A stretch of 64,000 nt of DNA from Strix aluco (GCF_031877795.1 NC_133948.1:10710948-10774947); one strand, 5' to 3'; shown: positions 1-12,400, numbered from the stretch's first letter. Notes: generated by a model not told the origin, from the letters alone. Translations and numbers: made by a program.

Positions 1-3000
1 AAAGGACAAGATGCTGCTTTTCTTTCTTCACTGGGGCTATGTTCAAGAAATGTGTGTTTTTTTTTTTTTTTTCTCTTATGAGCTTATTAGGGGAAGGAAG
101 TGGCTTCTCTTAAGTTCATTTCCTTGTTGTTCATCCAGCCCCTCCGTTTTGTAGCTCTGATGATTGGCTGCTTTTGTGGGCTTTGCAGCTGGCTTTTTCT
201 TAAACCCTTACTCAGTGAGGGAGTTATATTTTGACTTCCAGCTTCTGGTGTTCTTGAGAGGCTCACACCAACACCTTCCTTGGAAGGATTACTGTTTTGC
301 ATGTTGATTGCTTCACTGTAATCAGCCTCTGGGGCTTTTTGCTTTGCATTGATTTCGGCTTTTTCAGATCTGTTTTTACAGCTGCTACATGTGTGACTCC
401 AAAGACTTGATGATGTTGATGATCACAACACAGGGGTTAGGGACAGTCCGGCTTCGTCCACCAGCACGGATGACAATGTCATTCTGAAGAACAGAAGTGG
501 TACTTCTGACAGCCACACTGGGGCTTTTGTTTGGTTTTTTCCTTCCCATTCTTTGAAACTTTCAGCTAACTTTTATAATTACCCAAAAGAATGAAGAGCA
601 GTTTTAACCATACATAGTCTGCACTCAGAGCTGTGGTTGGTTCAGTATGAGCTGACCTTCTGAGTGTGGGATGAGCACTTGTGTGGTGTGACCCAGCCTG
701 GAGAAGCACCGAGCAAGCACCTTTTAGCGGGAAGCAGGCGTAGTCAGATGTGTACACCTCTTGCACAATGCCTGAGTACAAGACAGCCTGGGTAACACTT
801 GGTAGTCTTGACATTTGCTATAATCAGGTGATATTTTACCAAAACGTCCATGGAAAAATCTCATGCAGCTCTTTGAGCAGTGTCTGCAGCCTTCTGTAAG
901 GCCTGGGGTGTCTGATGCTGTGCTTGTCTTGGTGGAGAGCTTCATTCTGCAGTTTCCACTGCCACTTCCAAAACTCATGTCCCTGACTCTGAAAAACTCT
1001 TCCAGGGAACTTGATTTTTGTAGTGCACCTTGCAAAAATCAGTTGATCAATATGGCATTGCTAGGAATTGTGACTGCAAGAAATTAGCAATTTTCGCTTT
1101 TTTTTGTGTTCAGAAATAATTGGAGGCTAAGTTTTCTCTTTAAGCAAAAAAAAAATTCTCAGGTACTTATGAATGAATGTAAAGGGAATCTATTTATTAA
1201 TGTTTCTATGTTTCAGAGATGTTCTTTGAGGACTGACCTGGCTAAGTAACAAGTTCTGAGGTAATTTAAAAAAACTCACGATCACACGATCTGCTTATCT
1301 CCATGAAAACTTGGGATATGGGCTGGATGTGCGGAAGCAGGCTGAGATTAGCGTGTGTGTTTCAAGCCTGGTGCCTTATCTCCTCCATCATCTTGTTAGA
1401 TGGTTCGTACTGATTCACTGGGTGCAGGAGCTCTCCTGTGCGTGGGATGCACGTAAAGGCTGGACAGTGTTCGAGGGACCGTGGATAGGGTGTGCATGTG
1501 GGTCAGAAGCAGGATGGGCTGTGCAGCTTTCACAGAATTTTGAACTGGTTGTGCTCATACCAAGGTGTAGCTGGAGTGACAGAGGGGAATATGATATCTG
1601 AGAATGATTAGTTCCATGTTGTGTAATTCATGCTGAAAAGCAGATTGCATTAAATATCCTGTGGGATGGTGTTGGTTTTGTCTTCACCCTCAAGCATATT
1701 AACCTAGACAGCACAACTTAAAATCAGTCTTGATTCTGCCAGACTGAGGGGCCTTCATGTATTTGCTGGGAATGTAATTTATTTTCAATGAAATGCTATA
1801 AAACTGGATCTCTTGAAGGGGATGTAGTGCTCTTCAGATGGGCTATTCCTGTAATGCCTGCTGTAATGTCTGGTCTCTGCTTCCTGCTGCAGTTCAGCCC
1901 CTGCTATCTGTAATTAGGGAATCAGTAAACTCTTTGTTGCCAGATATATTTGCTGCTGTAGCACTAGCAGATAATGTGCCTTACAGAGCCACATCCAGTG
2001 TGAAAAATCATCTTGGTTCTTGATGACTTGTGATTTTATTTTTTTTTCCTCCCATTTTTCAGAGGGTTATTTTCGTTTTGCTGTTCTGTATGTCTGCATT
2101 TTCCTATGTGCAAGGTCCAAGCACACTTTCTCCCTGAACCAAAACAGCACCTGGAGCTCTCCCAATGCTGCAGAGATGGTGAGCAGCCGTGGCAGCGGGG
2201 CTCTCCTTGGTGGCAGGGCAGGCTGCAGTGGGTTATCGGCTGCTTACAAGAAATTGTGAGAGCCCCGGAGGACCTGAGGCTGTGTAATGTGGGGCTGTAA
2301 CATCATCATGTGCAGTCTGGGGCCTGGCTCCTTGCTCCATGCAGGAAAGAAGATTCTTGCTTTTATAAGAGAAAGAGGGGGGATTATGGTTGATTTGGAG
2401 AACAGCAGGATGTAATTCTTAGAGAGAAAGTTGCAAGAACTGTTAGTGAAGAGCAAGTGAGGACAAGGGATGAGTTGCTGTGACCTGGACAGAGAAGGCA
2501 GGCTCAGATGCCTTAAAGAAGCAAAACACCCATTACACCAGAGATGAATGCTGCTCTTTTATTTTTGTGGGGCACAGGTAAGAAATGCTGAGCAGCAGAC
2601 AAGCCTCACTACAGGGTTTGGTGAGGCACATAAGTGAGAAGAGAAACTCTCACAATCACTCCATGACACGCTTTGAGCACACAGCCAGGCTGGAGTGGCC
2701 AGGGGAACGGTGGGTGCACTGCCTTGGGGTAGGAGGCAGCGCTTCAGCTTTGTTTTGCTGATCCCCTCTGGCTTGTCTGAGCTGTGTCTTGGGGCAGGGA
2801 GCTGAGTCTGCAACAGGACTTCCCAAAGGCACTGAGCCCCAAGCTGGTTCCCTGTGCACCTCACCTTCAGGGCCAAGAGCCCTTCCCTGGGGCAGAGGTA
2901 GCCATCCCTGCCGTGGTGCAGGGGCTGCAGCTTTGCACCCACCCTCAAAGCAGGTTTCAGTAAGGACTGCTAACTATCCTGTACTACTTTCTACTTCTCT

Positions 3001-5470
3001 GATTATTTAGCTCAGAGGGGAAGCTGTGGTTGTAGATACTTTGTTGTTTTGGAGGACTGTGCTATTTCTCTGCAAAAATAGAGGAAACGGATCCACTCAC
3101 GCAGAGGAGTGGGAGATGGAGCAATTCCCGCTTCCTCGTGTTTGCATCTGTTGCCTCAATCCCAGCTTGCTGCTGCTGGTCCCACAGCAGCCAGCTGCAA
3201 ACCCCAGCTCAGAGTCAGGCCAGGGCAAGAGCCTGGTCCGGCCACCCTCCTCGTGACCCCCTTCCCTCTGCTCTTCCTGGGCACGGCAGCTTTTCTCTGC
3301 TGTTTTTTGGGTGCAGGTGATCTGCACTCACTGGTTAGAGAAACACTTGTGGGAAACTGGGAGTCCCTGGGACATGCCAGATCCCTATGCCCTGGGCAGA
3401 GGTGCTCAGCATGTTTTCACCAGCATGCTCCATCCTTGCCCCTCCTGCCCTGGTATGGGGCTGCCCCTCCTGCCTGGGGGCCCGGGGCTGGTAGAGCCGC
3501 ACAGGGTGGCTCTGCCTCACACCTGCCTGTGGCTCAGCCAGGGCATTGGCAATCCCATAATATCAGTCTCCACCAGCATTACAGCACTTGTCATGGCACA
3601 GCCTGGGGAAATGGGTGCCTTTTACCCTTCACCTTTGTGCTGCTGGGTGACTGAGCCATTTATTGCCTGTTTGCTCAAGGGTGCTGCGTGGGTTGCCATG
3701 CTCACCTGGCACACGTGCGTGCTCCAGACCTGCCTCTGTTCAGAGCTGGTGGGGTGCTGTGGGCTACAGCATGGGGAAATGAGGTCTGCCTTTCCTTGAG
3801 ACAAAAGCCAGGGACAAGCAGCCTGTGTCCTGTTCTCATGGTGGAGCCATCATAGGGCATTTATATGTTCTCATGTACATGGTGTAATGCCCAGGCCCTG
3901 GGTATTGTGGGCTTGAGGTGAATAAGGAACATACTGGATCAGTCTGGGGTCAACATGTGCAGCTAGGCTGCAGCAAGCCAGGATGAGAACAGCCTCCCCC
4001 TACAGCATCCCTTGGGAGGAACAAAGCTGGGGAGTTTGACACTCATGCCTGCATGCTGGAGGATTTGTCACGCTTCAGGTCCCCACGGACGCTTGGATCG
4101 TGACAGTATTTGGCAGCACATGAGAGCTGGGGATATGGGTTTTGGCCTAAATTTTCAGGCAGCCTCCCGCTCTTTGTGACGCACTCCAGTCTGTCCCCAA
4201 GCACATGTCCCCTGCCACCCAGCCCTCCTGAGGCCCTGCAGGGCTCACAGCTCCAGGGCAAGGAGCCACGGCTCACACTTGCTGTTACCCTAGCGCTGGG
4301 GAGCAACTGTTCCCAGCTCTTGGTGGGTACAAGTTTCCACTGCCATGTTAAACTTCACATTTAGGTTTGGAAAAAGCATCTCTGCCACACTGATGACATG
4401 AGCACAACAGCAGCTCCTCTGGGGCCAGAAGCAGATCCCCCTGCCTGCAGGTCAGCAGCCAGCACCGGCCTCAGGCAGCAGCTCCAAGGAAGCAGAAGCC
4501 ATGTGAGAGCAGAAGTGTCTGTACATCCATGGGAAATACCCCTAAGGGAGGTTTGCTGCTGGGTATAGCGAGTAATTGGTATTAAGAGGGAGTGTGTAAG
4601 ATTGGGTCACAAGGGTCCTTATTGGAATTTCAATGTTTTATTTGAAAACTTCAAACTGTAGCATAAAAGTGGGAAACACTTTGTTGTAAACTATTAAAAA
4701 AACACCCAGAAAAACTTCTCAGGCAGCTTCCCAGGTTTTGCCTTTGACTCTGACTAGGATGTTACTGAAAAGCTGGAATTGCCTGCAGAGGAAAGTGCTG
4801 TCTCTCTGCTGACTCCAGTGGTCAGCGCAGGTCAGCTGCTGGGCTGAGCCCCTGGCCGAGACCAAGCCCTTGGCCAAGGCCCTTCCCTGGTGTTGCCCAA
4901 ACCACTGCTTCACTTCCAATCATCAGAGGAAATTCCACCTCAATTTGAGAAGTGGGTGTTGAAAGTAAAACTTGATCCCAAATGCCACCTGGACTGACCC
5001 CCAGCACCAGGAGAGTTGTGGCACTGGGGCTGGTGCCTCCTCCCCAGGCTGGGCTCCCGGGCAGGGACAGCCACCACCCTGCCATTCGGCAACACCCAGG
5101 GTCAAATTCCTAAAGGCACCTGTCATTTGCAGGGCCATTAACAACCATCTGAGCCGCACAATTGGTTTTCTTTATGGGTTTCCTCTCTGGCTAGGCCTGG
5201 GAACAGGGTGTTTCCAGGAGATGGAACCACAGTCTGGCTCCGGCCCTGCTGCGGTGCTGGGATCTGCTGTGCTGGGGATGCCCCAGCACCGGGGGCTGCT
5301 TGTTGGTATCAGCCCTGCAGACATGTGAAAACAGCGACCATCTCACCCTGTGGTGGACAGGTGGAAGCAGATTAATGAAGCAGGCAAATGGTCAACCTCG
5401 GAGCCCGCTGGGGCTGGGACACCTGTGCCTGCGCCATGGGGACAAGCAGGGTGATGGGGCTGGGAAGTCG
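1..5470. other. Upstream intergenic region, no confident gene
   Basis: This 5.4 kb lies upstream of the DGCR2 CpG island. I found no gene that I can name on either strand. Composition rises from AT-rich on the left to GC-rich on the right, and several short open frames occur (for example 3109-3654 plus), but they are proline-, glycine- and cysteine-rich, lack domains and look like chance frames in GC-rich DNA. The only stretch that resembles an exon is at 385-483 on the minus strand, listed separately. In human, the gene upstream of DGCR2 on the same strand is ESS2; no ESS2 coding sequence was recognised here. Confidence 0.6.
385..483 (-). other. Possible terminal coding exon of an unidentified minus-strand gene
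   Basis: Read on the minus strand, a pyrimidine-rich acceptor (TTCTGTTCTTCAG) is followed by 32 open codons and a TAG stop. The frame begins N-D-I-V-I-R-A-G-G-R and ends K-S-L-E-S-H-M. It keeps several CpG dinucleotides in an otherwise AT-rich stretch, which is typical of coding DNA. I do not recognise the protein. Further minus-strand open stretches with splice-like borders lie at about 720-1010, but I could not join them to this exon in a consistent phase. The plus strand is also open through part of the segment, so a chance frame is quite possible. Confidence 0.2.
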
Positions 5471-5479
5471 CTGCAGCAG

Positions 5480-5925
5480 CAGGGAAAAACTGTTGCAGTG
5501 GGCATGGAGGGGATAGGGAAGAGCCATCCTGAGGGACAGAGGAGGCTGGTGAAGGCTGTTATGGAGGGGATGGGGAAAGGCTGTCTGGTGTGATAGAGGG
5601 GAGCAGGAAAGGCCACCCCAGCTGGGGACAGGGAAAGGCTGTCCCCGAGGGACAGAGGGACTGGTGGAAGCCATCCTGGGGGGACAGAGGAACTGGGGTT
5701 GCCATCCTGGTGAGGACAGAGTGGACGGGTAAAGGCCATCCTGGGGGGATGGTGGTGGCTGGCAATGGCCATTCCGGGGGAAAGAGGAGACCGGTGGGAG
5801 TTGTCCCGGTGGGGACAGAGGGCACCGGTGGAGGCCATTCTGGGGGGACAGAGGCGGCTGGCGATGTTCGCCCCGGTCGGAGGGGACCGGTGGAGGCCGT
5901 CCCGGGGGGCGGAGACCGCCGGGGA
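5480..5925. repeat. GC-rich imperfect minisatellite next to the DGCR2 promoter
   Basis: A degenerate unit of roughly 40-45 bp recurs about ten times. It is built on a core like GGCCATCCTGGGGGGACAG followed by AGG, a variable part and CTGGTGGA. The copies become more GC-rich towards the right and merge into the CpG island. The array keeps long open frames on both strands, which explains the apparent long ORFs with recurring Pro/His/Arg (minus) and Gly/Gly/His (plus) blocks. I treat those frames as by-products of the repeat and not as proteins. Copy number and exact period were estimated by eye. Confidence 0.65.
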
Positions 5926-6024
5926 ACGACCCGTCCCGGGCGCAGCCGCCCCCTCTGCCCGCGCCCCCCGCGGCCCCGCTCGGCCCCGCGGGTGGGCGGG
6001 GCGTACGCGGACACGGGCGCTCGG

Positions 6025-6048
6025 CCCCGCCCCCTCGGCGCCGATTGG
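6025..6048. promoter_or_regulatory. GC box and inverted CCAAT (NF-Y) pair
   Basis: A Sp/KLF-type GC box, CCCCGCCCC, is followed about 10 bp later by GATTGG, the reverse of a CCAAT box and the core of an NF-Y site. The pair sits about 80-100 bp upstream of the YY1 element, the usual distance of NF-Y sites from start sites in CpG-island promoters. Function is inferred from motif and position. Confidence 0.55.
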
Positions 6049-6126
6049 CCGAGAGGCGCGCGGGGGGCGAGGAGGGGAGGGGGCGTGGCGGCGCGGGGAG
6101 GGGGGGAAAGGCGGCGGGGAGGCGCG

Positions 6127-6138
6127 GCCGCCATCTTG
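6127..6138 (-). promoter_or_regulatory. YY1 site marking the probable DGCR2 start site
   Basis: GCCGCCATCTTG is the reverse complement of the strong YY1 consensus CAAGATGGCGGC. In CpG-island genes this motif is characteristically placed just downstream of the transcription start. It lies about 265 bp before the coding start. Nothing between it and 6389 contains an ATG, so the short upstream ORF listed below has the first AUG of the inferred transcript. Confidence 0.6.
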
Positions 6139-6388
6139 TGCGTCGCCGGAGCCAGGCGAGCGGCCCGCAGCGTGGCGCCGCCCGAGCCCCGCGCCGCTCC
6201 CGCTGCAGCCGCCGCTGCAGCCAGGGCCGCTGGCTCCCGCTCGGGGGCGGCGGCGGACGGGGGAGGGGAAGAACTCGGTGCGGACGGGGCCACCCGCGGG
6301 CCCGGCGGCGGCGGCCCCTCCTCCCGCCGCTCCTCCCGCCGCTCCTCGCGTCCCTCCCCGCGGGTTTGTGGCGCTGCGCCGGGGGAGG

Positions 6389-6403
6389 ATGAACGGAGGA
6401 TAA
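6389..6403 (+). promoter_or_regulatory. Five-codon upstream ORF abutting the DGCR2 start codon
   Basis: ATG AAC GGA GGA TAA encodes Met-Asn-Gly-Gly-stop and lies in the same frame as DGCR2. Its TAA (6401-6403) is directly followed by the DGCR2 ATG (6404). The upstream AUG has A at -3, whereas the main AUG has T at -3 and G at +4, so by Kozak rules the upstream AUG looks at least as good. It is the first AUG after the inferred start site. It could tune DGCR2 output by leaky scanning or by termination-reinitiation; that role is an inference. Confidence 0.6.
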
Positions 6404-6482
6404 ATGGTGCCCAAGGCGGACAGCGGCACCTTCCTCCTCCTCTTCCTCCTGGTGCTGAGTATCACCGAGCCGCTGCGGCCAG
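6404..6482 (+). CDS. DGCR2: DGCR2 exon 1 (start codon, signal peptide)
   Basis: Encodes residues 1-26 and the first base of codon 27. It begins M-V-P-K-A-D-S-G and continues into a leucine/phenylalanine-rich hydrophobic core (residues 10-18), a signal peptide that directs the protein to the secretory pathway. The start is fixed by an in-frame TAA immediately before the ATG and by agreement with the known vertebrate N-terminus. The donor is CCAG|GTAGGG and the exon ends in phase 1. Confidence 0.95.
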
Positions 6483-9400
6483 GTAGGGGCGGCGGGGCCG
6501 GGCGGGGGGGCCGGGGGTGCCGGTTCTCCCTCCTTAACCTGCGGGCGGGTCCCGGGCCCGGGGCCGTGCGGGCGTGGGGGGCGCCGGGGCTCCCCCGGGG
6601 CGGGAGAGCGAGCGGCGGGCCCGGGCCAGAGCCGCCTGCGGGCGCGGGAGGCCGGCCGGGTTAGCCTCCGGTGAGCGGCGTCCCCGGGAGGTCAGCGCCG
6701 GGCGGGTGCGGAGGGGCGCCGGTGCCGTTCCCCTCCCGCCGGGGACGGGGTGCCGGAGGAGTCCAGCTCCGGGGTCTCTGTGGCCCAGAGCCGGTCCCGG
6801 GCTCGGGGGTTAATGAGGGTTCAGCCGGTGGCGTCTCTGCCGCTTCTTTATACTTTTAAAAAGAGATGGGACCTGGCTGAGTCGTGGGCTGAAATGTCGG
6901 TTCCCTGCGCCGGCTGGCTGGGTCCTGAGAGGACTGTGAGTTAGGGTAAAAAAAATAATTCTGAAGTGTGAAAGCTTGGGTAGAAAACTACATAACCCTA
7001 CGGGTAATTAGCAGGGGAAATGTGGCAGCATGACTAAGTTTTTCAGGAGCTTCTTACTTACCTGTTTTTTATGTTGCGGGCCTTGGGTGCCAACAAAGCA
7101 AGTCAAAAACTCGCTTTCCAAGTGCCATTTGATCGTGCCGGAAAGAGAAAAAACCCTGTTGCATCTCAGTTCGTGTGTCGCTTTCCTAGTTCTGTTTTTG
7201 CTTCTTTGAGGGAGATAATTTAGTGATGGAGTTTGTGTGGTAGCTGCTAGGGACAGTGCTTTAAAATGTTAAGATGATTAACTTTGAAAAAATGGTTGGT
7301 GTTTGCTGGTTGAAAACTATAGCTTTTCTAGGTAAGTCACTCAGTTGGGGTTTCTTTTTGGGTGTTGAACTTGCCTGGAGCTTGCAGAGTCCTCACGTAT
7401 CTCGGGCTGCTCTTGCCAAAGCGTGAGGCTGCCTGGAGTGGCTTTGCAGGTTTGGAAACCGTCCTCCCATCGCACCGTGCGACTGCTCCTGGGTGATACT
7501 CACTCCTTTGTAAATAGAAGAGTAAGAGCCATGGCGTAATTTGAAATCCCCTTGTTCTTTCTCTTCAAAATAACTTTTATGACCCAGACTAATAAAACAT
7601 AGCAGTATTAGTGAACTGCGTTTAAGCAACTTCCCAGTACAGCTGAAACACAATTGGGTCAGTGTAGGCAGTCTTATTGAAATAACTAATTTAGATGTTG
7701 AAACTGCTCTGTGTGTGTCTTGTTTTGTTTTAGCTTGTTTTTTTGGCAGTGCAGTGTATATATAGGGCTTATGATATGCTCTTAAGTAGCCAAAAAAAAA
7801 AAGATACATGGAGTTGCTAACCTAGTATTATTACAGCTAGAGGCTTTTACGTGGGAGAAGATACTATGTAAAACTGATTTCAAGCAACTTCCTTTATAGC
7901 TGGCACTAAGTGCTACAGACAGGGGAATTGCTGGTTGAAAAGGTTCAGCAGGGATTCAGAGATGTCACTACTTCTACAGGAGCGTAGATTTGACCCTGAA
8001 CTCTGTTGGTGTTAAGCATTGTAACCTCCTAGAAAATAGAAAATGGCATTTTCCGTATTGTGTCAGAACATTTGTCATTCCAGTTTGATATCAAATCTCT
8101 GTCAACAGCTGATGCTTGATGGATGAAGACAAGTTTTTCACTGAGGTTTGCTTCTTTAACGCAAATGGATTTTTTTTTTTCACTGATGTTCTAATGCATC
8201 TACTTTAGAGATTTGTCATGCTGTAGCCACACGGGCAGAAGCATCCTTCTTGTGAACAAACCCTAACTCTCATCTGCCTAGCTTATACACTCCTGCCTTT
8301 GAAACCTGTAGCATTAGATTCCTCTATGGCAACTCCATATGCATTCCTTGTGTTTTGTTCTTTGAAGCATATGTATTCCTGAACCTAATGTGAAGTAGTC
8401 CAACTGGCTGTAGTGTTGCAGCTGGAATTCCTTGCTATATGAAGGATTTCCGATTTCCAATTGGAATACACTCATCCATCCTGTTTACTTGGAGGCTCCC
8501 GGGTGAGTGCGATGGTTGAGCTGTCCATGGTGGTGCCTCCTTCCTCCTCAGAAGACAGCCCATCACTTCAGGGTGGCCTCGCATCTTCTTGCCAATGTCG
8601 TTTGCTTTTTAGTTTGCTTCATTTAATATCTGGGATCTGCTGTCTCACACAGATCACCCATTTAGTAGATTAAATAATGTATGGGTTGATCTTGAAGCGA
8701 ATAGGGAAAATCTGACTCATGCCAGTACAGAGGATGTACGGAACCAAATTTATCATTTTAATCAATGGTGAAGAAGTCTCCTTGATCTTTTTTTGGGGAA
8801 GTGCATGGATTTCCTCAGAAAGAGAAGAGTATTTGGACTTAGAATTTATTTTCCTAGTGGTGTTTGTTTTTCTTTTTACTTCTTTAAACCTGTGTATTGT
8901 AACAACTGTCTTATTGGTTTAGAAAGGATGCCTGCAGCTTGCTTAACTTAAATCTGTACTTGGAGCTATCAAATGAGTGCTGCAGAGTGATGGGAGGTTT
9001 TATGTACTCTGAGATGAATGTGTAGTCCCTTCACAATTCAGTCCCCGCGAATCAGACACCTCTTTGTATTTCCGTGTTAATTTGACACTAGCTTTGTATC
9101 CATGTTCTTGCTGTGCTCTTCAGATAAATAAAACCTTCTTTTAAGCCTCCTCAACTGTAGTATCTTTTCAGACAATCTGAAAGGCAGTGGTTTTACATGG
9201 ACCTATTTTTTTCCGCATTTAGAGTGGGATGGGTTTTAGTAAATTAAGAGAGAAATTAATTTCCTTTTTTTCCCCTAATTTTTTTTGTCTTGGTTACATG
9301 AATCTGTTTTACGCTACTGCCATCACTAATAGCATCAGGTACATCCAACATGCCGTATCAGCCCTAGCTGTGGAGACTTGGGTTCCTAAAGGTACCATGG

Positions 9401-12400
9401 GCAGTTAGATTTTTCTGAGCCTGTGGACTTTTAATGGTAATTTTGTGCCTTTGAGAATCTCTGCTTGGATTTTTTTGTCCTGATGTTTCCCTCTTTTGCT
9501 TTGTTTTGACCATAAACTGCTTGTTTTGACTAGTTGCCTGCTTTATAATGCATTGTTGAAAGAGTTGGGGTTTTTTTTTGTTTAAAGTGGGGCAGTTCTC
9601 CTTGAGTTGTGTTACTCATTATGTGTTTGGAAGCTGCTAATGTGAATTGAAGCTGAATGTCTCAGACTTTTCCAACTATACGGGTGTACAGTGAAGGACT
9701 AACTTAATATTTCCTTTGAACACTTACTGAATTGATTATATCTGTTGTTCAGACACCTGTTTTTGGGGATATTTACCACAGTAGGGTTTGGTTTAATAAT
9801 ACCTTTTCCGCGACAACTCAGAACATCTGCTTCAGGTTATCTGACTAGCTGGCCAAGAGCTGTTTGGTTTTATGTGGAGAAATATTTCAGTGGTGTGTTA
9901 ACTGAGTCACAATAAACTGTACTGGTGCTAGCTTGGATTTAGACTGAGTTTCTGAACACTAGTGCATTTCTTCTGGTTGTTGAAAAAGCATCGGAGATGT
10001 AAACTGTTATGAATTCAGTTTTGTAGCACAGTTTGAGAATATTTAAGAAGTTTCTGTTAACATCCCATTGCACAGTTGAAAAACAAAGGTTTTGGTGTCT
10101 TTATGTAACATTGGAAACTTAAACAGTCTGGAATGATCAGGATGAGATGTTTCAGAATAGTGTTTAGAGGATTAATTAAGATGATCACTAAAGACAATAA
10201 CATGTTTTCATATTTCTCTAACAAGATACTGCTGCTTGCTAATGGAAAACACTTAAACATGGTCAGGCTTTATATTGGATTTTGTAATAGTAGTTTAGTA
10301 CAGAGCCTTGTGAATGTAGGTCATTAGGCTTTCTTATTAGAGCATTTGCCAGGCAGCTAAAAGCCAATTGAGTTCGTGTTCTTGAGCTTTTTTTTCTCCA
10401 CATCAAAGCTAGCAAGAGGAAGTAATTTTATTTCCCAGTTTCTGTTTTTAAAAATTTTGCACAACTTACCTGATCAGCAATGCTTAGAAAGACTTGTTAG
10501 CATGAGTGGTCTAATTAAAAAGCCCCACAACTTTAAGCTAAAGTTTGAACTTTTCATACACTTTGGTGCTTGCTTGTATGCAGCTGGTGGTTACGCTCTT
10601 ACCGGTGGGGTGTTGGTATCTTGACACAATATGGTTAACAAGTATGTTTAAATTGCCAATTCTTTCTTGTCACTTGGTCAGAAGTTGTAGGTCTTAAATC
10701 AAAGCAGAGGTCCTCAAGAAGTCTAAACAAACCCACAATCGCATCATTTCATTGTGTGCTGTGACTGAATGTGTCTGGTTTTGGCTAGTTGAATTGTATC
10801 AGTTAATTCAGTTGGAGACCCAGATATATTGGTCATGAAATGTGACCTGGGCTCAGCACTCCTCTGCTCTGAAGTGAGTTTGTTGGTAGGCAAATAGAAG
10901 CCCTTATCTTGCTTTTTGTTCACAGCTGTACCTTAAGGAGAGCTGTGGTGAGTAATAATTATTCGGTTCTGTGTTGTTGCTAACTACAGCCCCTGTCTTT
11001 GTATTTAGCTGAATTCCTAAGTGAAGGCTTCTAGGTATGAGGGGCAGAAGGGTTTTTATCACACCTGTTAGTTTTGCTGAAAGTAGGGCTGGTCTGTCTT
11101 GTTTCCCTCTCATCCCCTAACTTAATCTACTGGTTTTAGTTGTTGGGGTTTTTTTTCTTTTTTTTCTTCCTACGTTACATACTAGTGTGCTCTCTTCCTG
11201 GTGTTCCTGTGCTCTGCTGCTTGCTGTTGTTACGATCTGCAAAGTGAGGCTGATGGATTTGAAAAGACTTTCTAGCTGCTGCTATCAGGGTAGCAGAGAG
11301 ACAAGGCAGAAGGTATCAGACCTTATTAGCAGGTCTGATACTTTTAAGACTGGTAATTCCTGATGTTAATTATAAGGCAAAATTTTTGAGGTGCGAGTGT
11401 GTTTGCTGCTAGTCGGGGCTACAAAGTGAAGGGGAAGAAAGGAGTCAGTAGGCAGAGGGCTGTTTGCATGCATTGCTCTGGTTCTGAGAAGTAATAAAGC
11501 AGAAGGGCAACTTGGGGGGTTGCAAACACGTGACTTCTGTGACCCCACGGTAGGTTTGGGAATAGAGGAAGATTGAGGCACAACAGCAGAAGTGATGGAG
11601 GAGAGCGCACTGCTGCAGTGTCTCTCTGCAGCAGGAGGAGGCAGCTGTGGAAGTGCTTCTTCTTTCTCAGTAGTTAGGGGGAAAGGCACAGCTAGCCTGG
11701 AGGGAAGAATTTTAAAGTATGAAAGATGTAAAATCTCCCAGTGAATGTCAGAAAACCAGCCAAGGCATCAGTGAATTATTTTGTCCCCTGGAATTAGCTT
11801 TGTTAGGGCTGGTTTTGATGTTGAATTGTAATGCAAGACTAGTAACTACCTCTGTGGTCCATCTTTGAGTAATGCCTGGGTCTTTTGGTGTTTTACGTGG
11901 TGGTTTCTTGCAGCTTTTATAAGGTTTCAATTCACCCTATGGAATGCATGTAAAAAACTTATTTTGTGATTAGCAGAACTTCCTGTTGTGCTCATATGTG
12001 TTGCACCGTGCAGAGCCTGTGTACCCCGAATTGAACTTCTGGTACCTGAAGCATGGCCAGAGCAGAACCTGGAAACAGCTTGGTGGCATCGCTGCTCCTG
12101 CCCTTCAGGGGTTAGCGTGGGTGCTTGAGTTTGTTTTGTATTTTAAAGTGAAATCTGTGTGAGAGGTTCTTGCACTGATAGCCTGAACAAGGAAGTCCTT
12201 GAGATAGGAAAAAAAACCAGATCACAGCTAATGGCAGGCTTGATGAGAGGCTCAGCTGATCTTTGCCAGTGTGATCCCAAGGACTAACCTGTGATGGGAA
12301 AAGGCTTGCTAATCTTTTGTTCTGTGTAGACTGATAGAAAGTTATGTCTGGAAAGGGTACAAAGAGATTGGGTCATCAGTCTTCCTGTCCCAAACCAAAA

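Larger units (their letters stand above)
5860..6860. promoter_or_regulatory. DGCR2: CpG-island promoter of DGCR2
   Basis: This block is extremely GC- and CpG-rich compared with everything on either side, and it spans the first exon of DGCR2. No TATA box is evident. It contains GC boxes (for example CCCCGCCCC at about 6025-6034), an inverted CCAAT box and a YY1 site. That combination is typical of TATA-less housekeeping promoters with dispersed initiation. The start of transcription is inferred to be close to the YY1 site, which would give a 5' UTR of about 270-290 nt. Confidence 0.85.

Noticed and set aside
863-1087. A plus-strand open frame with a protein-like leucine/valine-rich start
   Set aside because: The minus strand is equally open there in more than one frame; without homology neither strand can be chosen.
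3109-3799. Overlapping plus-strand open frames of 162-181 codons
   Set aside because: No domain, low-complexity composition, two frames open at once, and no splice or promoter context.
5392-6486. Long open frames on both strands across the DGCR2 promoter (357 codons minus, 298 codons plus)
   Set aside because: They are produced by the GC-rich minisatellite and CpG island; the minus frame shows the repeat unit as recurring Pro/His/Arg blocks and no known domain.
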